From Acidobacteriota bacterium (GTDB taxonomy: Bacteria; Acidobacteriota; Blastocatellia; RBC074), in the NCBI GenBank assembly GCA_022072205.1, contig JAJVID010000180.1, positions 32,504 to 67,735 on the forward strand: a DNA stretch of 35,232 nt, written 5' to 3'. The stretch's first letter is position 1; each line of letters begins with the position of its first letter. This document shows positions 29,333 to 35,232 of this stretch, one piece after another. A program made the position numbers and the translations under genes. The notes below the pieces were generated by a model. It was not told the origin of the DNA, did no database searches, and was given only the letters and a program-made list of their open reading frames with translations.

Positions 29333-29360
29333 TTGACTCACACTCATGAGCCGTTATAAT
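29333..29360 (+). promoter_or_regulatory. Sigma70-like promoter of the thiolase gene
   Basis: -35 TTGACT (29333-29338), a 16-bp spacer, -10 TATAAT (29355-29360). Start of transcription expected near 29367, about 70 bases before the thiolase ATG. This is the best match to consensus in the window. Confidence 0.75.
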
Positions 29361-29382
29361 CAGTTTTGCGAAATGAACATCA

Positions 29383-29410
29383 GCGATTGACTCGATTGAG
29401 AGTCAATCGC
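29383..29410. promoter_or_regulatory. Perfect 11-bp inverted repeat in the thiolase leader
   Basis: GCGATTGACTC (29383-29393) and GAGTCAATCGC (29400-29410) around a 6-base loop, GATTGA. It lies just after the expected start of transcription and before the ribosome site (GGGAG, 29423-29427). It could be a repressor site or an RNA hairpin that affects translation. Confidence 0.65.
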
Positions 29411-29436
29411 GAAATCATAAAAGGGAGTTATCAGTC

Positions 29437-30615
29437 ATGCGGCAGCCAGTCATCATCAGCGCTACGCGCACCGCAATAGGAAAATTTCAGGGGGCGCTGA
29501 AGCCTTTCACTGCGCCGCAGCTCGGCTCAATCGCCGTGCGCGCGGCTGTCGAACGCGCGGGGCTTGACGCTTCGCAGATTGACGAAGTGATTATGGGCTG
29601 CGTGCTGCAAGCGGGGTTGGGGCAGAACCCGGCCAGACAAGCTGCGCTTCGAGCGGGCATTCCGGACAAAGTCTCGGCGCTGACCATCAATAAAGTTTGC
29701 GGATCAGGATTGAAAGCGGTGATGCTGGCTGCGCAATCGGTGGCGCTCGCCGACAACGAGATCATCGTCGCTGGCGGGATGGAATCAATGACGAACGCGC
29801 CTTACCTGTTGCCGAAAGCCCGCGAAGGTTATCGCCTGGGCAACGGCGAGATCGTTGACTCGATGGTTCACGACGGCCTCTGGTGCGCATTCGATCAATG
29901 GCACATGGGCGAGACCGGCGAAGTGGTGGCGGAGAAGTACAACATCACTCGTCAACAGCAGGATGAATACGCCATCAATTCGCAGCGCAAGGCCGTCGCT
30001 GCGATCAAAGAGGGAAGGTTCAAAGACGAAATAACGCCGGTTGAGATTCCACAGCGAAAAGGCGCGGCGATCATTTTCGACACCGATGAAGGGCCGCGCG
30101 AAGACTCCTCGCTCGACGCTCTGGCGAAGTTGAAACCCGCGTTTCGTTCGAGCGGCACGGTGACGGCGGGCAACGCTTCGACGATCAACGACGGCGCGGC
30201 GGCCTGTGTCGTGACCTCGGCGGAGACCGCAAAAAGATTGAATCGCGCGCCCCTCGCCAGCGTCGTCGCTCAAGCCACGTCAGGCGTTGAGCCGAAGCTG
30301 GTGATGATGGCGCCGGTCGAGGCGGTGAGGAAAGTAGCGGCGAAAGCCGGATGGAATTTAAAGGATGTTGATCTGTTTGAACTCAACGAGGCCTTCTCTT
30401 CGCAATCGGTCGCGTTGATTGAGCAACTCGAACTTGATCCGGAAAAGGTCAACGTAAACGGCGGCGCGGTCGCGCTCGGTCATCCGATAGGCGCTTCGGG
30501 GGCGCGGGTGCTGGTTACGCTGATTCACGAAATGATCAGACGCAAGGCCCGGCGTGGCGTTGCGAGTTTGTGTCTGGGCGGCGGCAACGCTGTCGCGCTT
30601 GCTGTCGAGAGATAA
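29437..30615 (+). CDS. Acetyl-CoA C-acetyltransferase (thiolase)
   Basis: This 392-residue thiolase has the family's usual length. It condenses or cleaves acyl-CoA: either acetoacetyl-CoA formation or 3-ketoacyl-CoA thiolysis. Catalytic residues are Cys88 ([11 protein letters not shown]), His349 ([16 protein letters not shown]) and Cys379 ([12 protein letters not shown]). [14 protein letters not shown] and HMGETGE are typical of acetyl-CoA acetyltransferases rather than the trifunctional-complex FadA group. No signal peptide, so cytoplasmic. The promoter, palindromic leader and ribosome site are all upstream. The zinc-ribbon/TPR gene begins 11 bp later and is likely cotranscribed. No other fatty-acid or PHB gene is adjacent, so the exact pathway is open. 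Confidence 0.95.
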   Translation: MRQPVIISATRTAIGKFQGALKPFTAPQLGSIAVRAAVERAGLDASQIDEVIMGCVLQAGLGQNPARQAALRAGIPDKVSALTINKVCGSGLKAVMLAAQSVALADNEIIVAGGMESMTNAPYLLPKAREGYRLGNGEIVDSMVHDGLWCAFDQWHMGETGEVVAEKYNITRQQQDEYAINSQRKAVAAIKEGRFKDEITPVEIPQRKGAAIIFDTDEGPREDSSLDALAKLKPAFRSSGTVTAGNASTINDGAAACVVTSAETAKRLNRAPLASVVAQATSGVEPKLVMMAPVEAVRKVAAKAGWNLKDVDLFELNEAFSSQSVALIEQLELDPEKVNVNGGAVALGHPIGASGARVLVTLIHEMIRRKARRGVASLCLGGGNAVALAVER

Positions 30616-30626
30616 CTGAGCATTCT

Positions 30627-31859
30627 ATGATCTTTTGCCAACGTTGTAAGAAAGCGAATCCGTCTGACGCGGAATATTGCGAAGAATGCGGCGCAGTTTT
30701 GATGTTGGTCTCGCGTCCGCACGGTTCTTCCGCGTTCGATGTCAGCGAGAACTCTCTCGAAGAACACCTGCTCGAACGCATCAGCGCGTTGGAATCGTCC
30801 CTTGCGCGCGCCAACGAACGTTTCGATCAATTGCTCGAACTGGCGCAGCAGCAGGCTACGGGGAGTTTCTACGACCACATGATGCTCGAAGCGCTGACGG
30901 AGATTTTGACCGAGATGCGCGCGGTCAACCCCGAAGAGCTTGAGCAGCGCTGGCGTAGCCGCGTCGCCCGCCATTACGAAGAGACTGCCGAGCGCGAACG
31001 TCTGGATGAACGCTGCGATCAGATTATCTCAGCGTATCGAGGCGTGAGACGTGAGGATTTCATTGATCAGGTCGAGGAAGGAATTCTGCTCATCAGCGAA
31101 GGCCGCACTCGTCGCGGATTGCGGATGCTCGAAGCGGCGCTCTCGCTCGACGAACACAACGCCGAACTCAGCTTCACCATCGGCGAATACTATTTCAATC
31201 TTGGTAAATCGCTCGATGCGGCTGTTCACCTGCGTCGCGCGCTCGACGAACAGAGCGATCATTTCGGCGCGCGGCTGCTGCTCGGATTGCTGAGCGGCGA
31301 CGAGGGCGAGGCGGAATCGGCGAAGGTTCATTTGCAACGCGCGTTGACGCTGGACGCGCAATCGTTCGCCGCTCATTACGGGCTTGGGCGGTTGTTCGCG
31401 CGCGAAGGCGAATTGGGCGACGCGCTGTCGCATTTGAAACGCGCGCTGGAACTCAACCCGTCGCCGGAGATGCACTATCTGGTCGGGCGCACTTACCTGG
31501 AACAAGGCCATCCGGAGAAGGCCATGAAGCATTTGCAGAAAGCTGTCCGGCTCGATCCGCATTTCGACATCGCTCAATACAGCCTGGGGTTCGTCTATTG
31601 GCAGTCGAACCGCACGTCGGAGGCCCGCGAACATTTCCGGCTCGCTTACGAAATCAACCCTCAAGAGGCGGATTACCGCGCGGCGGTGCAGGCCCGCGCC
31701 GGAGACAAACTGGCTACTCCGCCTGCGCTCGGATGGTCGAGCATTTTCCCGCGCCGCAAGATCAAAGTCAGCGAATCACGTTTCGTCGAATTGCTCTGGC
31801 GCGACCTGAATGCTTTTTCGATCTCTCCCGTTCCGCTGCGCAAAACTCCGCGCAAGTGA
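30627..31859 (+). CDS. Zinc-ribbon and TPR-repeat protein
   Basis: This 410-residue protein opens with a zinc ribbon, [18 protein letters not shown]; Cys4, Cys7, Cys18 and Cys21 are the ligands. A coiled-coil-like stretch follows ([19 protein letters not shown], about 48-75), then at least five tetratricopeptide repeats between about 165 and 380 (for example [59 protein letters not shown]). No signal peptide or membrane segment is visible, so it is a cytoplasmic scaffold-type protein; its partner is not identifiable. I chose the ATG at 30627, which places the first cysteine at residue 4; the open frame reaches back to 30570 inside the thiolase gene. It lies 11 bp after the thiolase. Confidence 0.85.
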   Translation: MIFCQRCKKANPSDAEYCEECGAVLMLVSRPHGSSAFDVSENSLEEHLLERISALESSLARANERFDQLLELAQQQATGSFYDHMMLEALTEILTEMRAVNPEELEQRWRSRVARHYEETAERERLDERCDQIISAYRGVRREDFIDQVEEGILLISEGRTRRGLRMLEAALSLDEHNAELSFTIGEYYFNLGKSLDAAVHLRRALDEQSDHFGARLLLGLLSGDEGEAESAKVHLQRALTLDAQSFAAHYGLGRLFAREGELGDALSHLKRALELNPSPEMHYLVGRTYLEQGHPEKAMKHLQKAVRLDPHFDIAQYSLGFVYWQSNRTSEAREHFRLAYEINPQEADYRAAVQARAGDKLATPPALGWSSIFPRRKIKVSESRFVELLWRDLNAFSISPVPLRKTPRK

Positions 31860-31863
31860 GTTA

Positions 31864-31956
31864 AGAAGACTGAGAGACGGAGAGATGGAGAGACGGAGGA
31901 GATGAAACGGGTATTAGTCCCTCCGTCCTTCTGTCTTTCCGTCTCTCTTTGTTCTC
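31864..31956 (+). terminator. Long purine/pyrimidine hairpin after the TPR gene
   Basis: A purine-rich arm (31864-31900, with repeated GAGACGGA motifs) is followed by its pyrimidine-rich complement (31918-31955, with CTCCGTC and CCGTCTCTC). The stem is about 35 bp with scattered mismatches and a 17-nt loop. It starts five bases after the TPR stop and should end or stabilise that transcript. Confidence 0.65.
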
Positions 31957-31959
31957 AGA

Positions 31960-31972
31960 TTTGAGTCTCAAA
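31960..31972. promoter_or_regulatory. 13-bp palindrome upstream of the recA promoter
   Basis: TTTGAG-T-CTCAAA, a perfect 6+1+6 palindrome ending 25 bp before the recA -35 region. A site for an SOS regulator would be expected near here, but the LexA motif of this group is not known to me, so the assignment is open. Confidence 0.35.
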
Positions 31973-31997
31973 ATCATTTATGATTCGGCGCGGCGGC

Positions 31998-32028
31998 TTG
32001 CCCTGATTTTTCCCCGGCATGCTATAAT
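31998..32028 (+). promoter_or_regulatory. Extended -10 promoter of recA
   Basis: TGCTATAAT (32020-32028) is an extended -10 with a perfect TATAAT (32023-32028). The nearest -35 is TTGCCC (31998-32003) with a long 19-bp spacer, acceptable for an extended -10. Transcription would start near 32035, about 235 bases before the recA ATG. Confidence 0.6.
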
Positions 32029-32141
32029 CCCGCCCGTTCAGCCGCAGAAATGAAGACCGAATGAATGAAGAGTCAGTGATTAAGTCATCAGAGAGAGCCG
32101 AGTTCAGCTAAAACATCATCTTGTAAGCTCCACGCCACAAA

Positions 32142-32242
32142 CCCCGCTTGCTACCGTTCGCGGTACTGATTCGTTCAGACTGGCGCGGGCCGCTGACGAG
32201 GGCTAACCATCAACCTGCGCTCCGGTGACTCCGGTTGACCGG
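32142..32242 (+). promoter_or_regulatory. Structured 5' leader of recA (candidate RNA element)
   Basis: Several local stems are stacked: CCCGC (32143-32147) with GCGGG (32185-32189) closes two neighbouring hairpins, TACCG-TTCG-CGGTA (32152-32165) and CTGA-TTCGT-TCAG (32166-32178). A further hairpin, CCGGT (32222-32226) with ACCGG (32238-32242), ends 26 bases before the ATG. The set forms a three-way-junction-like fold in a long leader. I do not recognise a known riboswitch family. Confidence 0.4.
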
Positions 32243-32268
32243 CGAAATACACAGAAAGAGTAAAAACT

Positions 32269-33360
<1,092 letters not shown>

Positions 33361-33379
33361 ACAAGAATAAAACGTGAGC

Positions 33380-33450
33380 GGGGAGACTGAAGAGCGAGTA
33401 GAGTGTGTGATAAGCTCTCTATGAAACTCTGGTTTCCCCATTATTTTATT
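33380..33450 (+). terminator. Terminator between recA and selD
   Basis: GGGGA (33380-33384) pairs with TCCCC (33435-33439), with an inner AGAGC (33391-33395)/GCTCT (33414-33418) stem. The hairpin is followed by ATTATTTTATTT, a T-rich stretch ending just before the selD ribosome site. The long loop lowers confidence. Confidence 0.45.
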
Positions 33451-33460
33451 TCGGAGAATT

Positions 33461-34498
33461 ATGGCAAAGCGTTTGACACAGATGGTTGATTGCGCGGGTT
33501 GAGCGGCGAAATTGTCGCCGAGCGCGCTCGCCCAGGTTCTGGGCGGATTACCCAAACAACCGCACAATCCTGACCTGATTGTCGGCTACGACACCGCCGA
33601 TGACGCCGCAGTGTATCGTTTGCGCGATGACCTGGCGCTGGTTCAAACCGTTGACTTTTTCACGCCCATCGTTGACGACCCGTTCGATTACGGGCGCATC
33701 GCCGCGCTCAATTCGATCAACGACGTGTGGGCGATGGCCGGGACGCCGATCACCGCAATGGCCATCACCTGCTTCCCGAAAAAAGGCGTGGACTATTCGA
33801 TCCTCGGCGAAATCATGCGCGGAGGATTGAGAGTTTTGAATGAAAACGGCGTGACGCTGGTCGGCGGCCACAGCGTTGACAGCGAGCAGATCATGTTTGG
33901 CTACGCGGTCACCGGATTGATTCATCCCGATCAAGTCGCGGCCAACGCGGGCGCGCGTCCGGGCGACACGCTGATCCTGACCAAGCCCATTGGCACAGGC
34001 GTCATCTCTACCGGCATAAAATTCGAGAAAGCGAGCGCGGAAGAAGCCGCAGCGGCTACCGCGACTATGTTGACGCCCGGACGCGCCGCCGCCGAAGCGA
34101 TGCGCGAATTCGACGTGCGCGGCGCGACCGACATCACCGGATTCGGATTGCTTGGCCACGCGTGGGAACTGGCGGCGGCAAGCAAAGTCACGCTCGAAAT
34201 CGTGGCCGAGCGCGTGCCGATGCTGCCCGGCGCGCTGGAACTGGCTGGCCGCAAGATGCTCACCAAAGGCGACCGGGTCAACCGCGAATACGTCGGCGGC
34301 GACCTGATGATTGACCCAGACATCACGAAAGAAACCATCAGCCTGCTTTATGATCCGCAAACCGCCGGCGGAATGCTGATTGCAATTGCCAGGGATCGCG
34401 CCGAAGCGATGCTCGCGCGATTGCGCGAGACATACGCGCAGGCGGCGATCATCGGGCGCGCGATTGATTACAGCGGGCGTTCGCTGGTCGTGATTTGA
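33461..34498 (+). CDS. selD: Selenide, water dikinase SelD, selenocysteine-containing
   Basis: SelD makes selenophosphate from selenide and ATP, the selenium donor for selenocysteine and selenouridine. The frame starts at the ATG at 33461 (GGAG 4 bases upstream spacing from 33453) and contains an in-frame TGA at 33500-33502. Read as selenocysteine the N terminus is [20 protein letters not shown]: Sec14 and Lys17 have the same spacing as the catalytic Cys17 and Lys20 of E. coli SelD. The protein is then 345 residues, the usual length. Starting after the TGA (33512) would remove the catalytic residue and leave no ribosome site. Later motifs are [39 protein letters not shown] and [24 protein letters not shown]-like stem-loop follows the TGA. 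The host must therefore have SelA, SelB and tRNA-Sec; none is in this window. Confidence 0.95.
33503..33546 (+). promoter_or_regulatory. Candidate bacterial SECIS element inside selD
   Basis: Directly after the TGA a small stem, CGGCGA (33504-33509)/TCGCCG (33515-33520), is followed by a stronger one, CGCCCAG (33529-33535)-GTT-CTGGGCG (33539-33545). If the top pairs open, the loop reads AGGUUCU, close to the AGGUCU apical loop of the E. coli fdhF SECIS. The loop lies about 33 nt after the UGA, within the range I recall for bacterial SECIS elements. It is part of the selD coding sequence. Confidence 0.75.
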
Positions 34499-34537
34499 AA
34501 TAGGCGGTAAATTCGGCTGCGATTGGAGATGGTTTTT

Positions 34538-34657
34538 ATGGAAGCCGAATTCAAGCTGGGCTTAACTAGAGAGGAAGCAATCAAGATAGACGAGCGGATT
34601 TGCGGTGGATGCTGGTGGGCTGCCAGGGCTTTTGCAAAGTTGTCAGGGAGGGGCTAA
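34538..34657 (+). CDS. Possible small protein of 39 residues, unrecognised
   Basis: An ATG with a fair ribosome site (TGGAGAT about 9 bases upstream) opens a 39-codon frame, MEAEFKLGLTREEAIKIDER followed by ICGGCWWAARAFAKLSGRG, ending with TAA at 34655. It has a CGGC pair of cysteines and a Lys/Arg-rich end. It begins 40 bp after selD on the same strand. No family is recognised. It could be a genuine small protein or chance; there is no codon-level evidence beyond the ribosome site. Confidence 0.3.
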   Translation: MEAEFKLGLTREEAIKIDERICGGCWWAARAFAKLSGRG

Positions 34658-34767
34658 AACCCAAGGCCCACAACCTACCACCTATAAATTTTTTCTTCGA
34701 TGGCTTGATCAGATGACGCTTTGAAGGAAAGGTTTATAGGTTGTAGGTGTTCGATGATAGGTTTTAG
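34654..34767. repeat. Long nested palindrome (MITE-like hairpin)
   Basis: Outer arms CTAAAACC (34654-34661) and GGTTTTAG (34760-34767); inner arms 34673-34688 and 34733-34748 (ACCTAC-N-ACCTATAAA pattern) pair with one mismatch. The loop is about 44 bases. AACCTAC/CCTATAA motifs recur in both arms. It overlaps the end of the possible 39-codon frame. It could be a terminator for selD or a palindromic repeat element. Confidence 0.55.
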
Positions 34768-34878
34768 TTTATAAGCAGGGTCACAAACGACTTTACAAAA
34801 GCCCTGTGAACGGCGGCGCCTTCAGAATGAAGCTCACTTGCATATAAGCTCTCTGGAATAAACGCAGCGTATTTTCGG

Positions 34879-34929
34879 ATACACACTGATGAATGCAATC
34901 AATGCGTTCGTGGTGTGTATTTTGTTTTT
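34879..34929 (+). terminator. Terminator-like hairpin before the flavoprotein gene
   Basis: ATACACAC (34879-34886) pairs with GTGTGTAT (34913-34920), and GAATGC (34891-34896) with GCGTTC (34904-34909, one G-U). It is followed directly by TTTGTTTTT. It ends 17 bp before the next ATG, so it may be a transcription attenuator in that gene's leader rather than a plain terminator. Confidence 0.65.
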
Positions 34930-34945
34930 GAACGAGGAGGACCCG

Positions 34946-35232
34946 ATGGCGAACCCGGCAACTTACGATGCGATTGTGATTGGCACGGGGCAGGCGGGAA
35001 AACCGCTCTCGATAGCTCTGGCCAACGCCGGAATGAAGACTGCGGTCATCGAGCGGTTGCACGTCGGCGGAACCTGCGTCAACGTAGGCTGCACGCCGAC
35101 CAAGACGATGGTCGCAAGCGCGCGCGTGGCCTATCTGGCGCGGCGCGCCGCTGATTACGGAGTTCACACCGGCGAAGTCTCAGTCAACCTCGCCGAAGTC
35201 CGCCAGCGCAAACAATCCATCGTTGACAGCTT
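34946..35232 (+). CDS. Pyridine nucleotide-disulfide oxidoreductase, mercuric-reductase-like (partial)
   Basis: The first 95 codons of a flavoprotein that continues past the window. The FAD-binding motif is [21 protein letters not shown] (in parts [10 protein letters not shown] and [11 protein letters not shown]), and the redox-active disulfide [11 protein letters not shown] has the CxxxxC spacing of glutathione/mercuric reductases and lipoamide dehydrogenases. The TPTK variant is usual in mercuric-reductase-like members. Such enzymes transfer electrons from NAD(P)H through FAD to a disulfide or metal substrate. The ATG at 34946 has a strong GAGGAGG at 34934-34940. A terminator-like hairpin lies just upstream. 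The C-terminal half, needed to decide the substrate, is missing. Confidence 0.88.
   Translation, partial: MANPATYDAIVIGTGQAGKPLSIALANAGMKTAVIERLHVGGTCVNVGCTPTKTMVASARVAYLARRAADYGVHTGEVSVNLAEVRQRKQSIVDS

Noticed and set aside
32142..32242. A tRNA or a known riboswitch in the recA leader
   Set aside because: No cloverleaf with a T-loop consensus, and no riboswitch core that I recognise; only local stems are supported.
33512..34498. A shorter selD starting with TTG after the TGA
   Set aside because: It would lack the catalytic residue and a ribosome site; the upstream ATG frame with selenocysteine is far better supported.

Overview
The window looks like a chromosomal segment of an Acidobacteriota bacterium, possibly class Blastocatellia. 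This is inferred from very large Oar-type TonB-dependent receptors (TBDRs) with an N-terminal carboxypeptidase-regulatory-like domain and no SusD partner, together with secreted sulfatase, DUF1501, penicillin-acylase and Tat-type Gfo/Idh/MocA proteins. No rRNA, tRNA, CRISPR array, intact insertion sequence or phage gene was recognised.

Layout. Positions 1-10.5 kb hold mostly secreted or periplasmic catabolic enzymes: a TBDR tail, a sulfatase, an acetyl-xylan-esterase-like hydrolase, a penicillin-acylase-family amidase, a four-helix-bundle protein with a 9-bp tandem repeat at its 3' end, a DUF1501 protein, and an oxidoreductase with a small NTF2-like protein. Positions 10.6-17.4 kb hold two TBDR genes, each followed by a long hairpin.

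Positions 17.8-29.2 kb form a LacI-controlled polysaccharide utilisation locus. One operon on the minus strand is TBDR, beta-propeller glycoside hydrolase, GH88 unsaturated-uronyl hydrolase and an SDR dehydrogenase. A second minus-strand operon is a GH95 alpha-L-fucosidase/galactosidase, a RhaM-type mutarotase and the LacI regulator. Both start from sigma70-like promoters with the same operator (GTTACCGATAAC) at the same place in the 17-bp spacer, so one regulator probably controls both units and itself. The gene set suggests import and breakdown of a fucose- (or galactose-) and uronate-containing glycan; the substrate is inferred.

Positions 29.3-35.2 kb are housekeeping genes on the plus strand: a thiolase with a clear promoter and a palindromic leader, a zinc-ribbon/TPR protein, recA with a long structured leader, selD, and the start of a mercuric-reductase-like flavoprotein. 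selD carries an in-frame TGA at its catalytic position, followed by a stem-loop resembling a bacterial SECIS element. It is therefore almost certainly a selenoprotein whose 5' end ordinary gene callers would cut off.

The observations most worth following are the selenocysteine SelD with its SECIS, the matched LacI promoter/operator modules, the recA leader, the repeat array beside the four-helix gene, and a FadR/GntR-like palindrome upstream of one TBDR.
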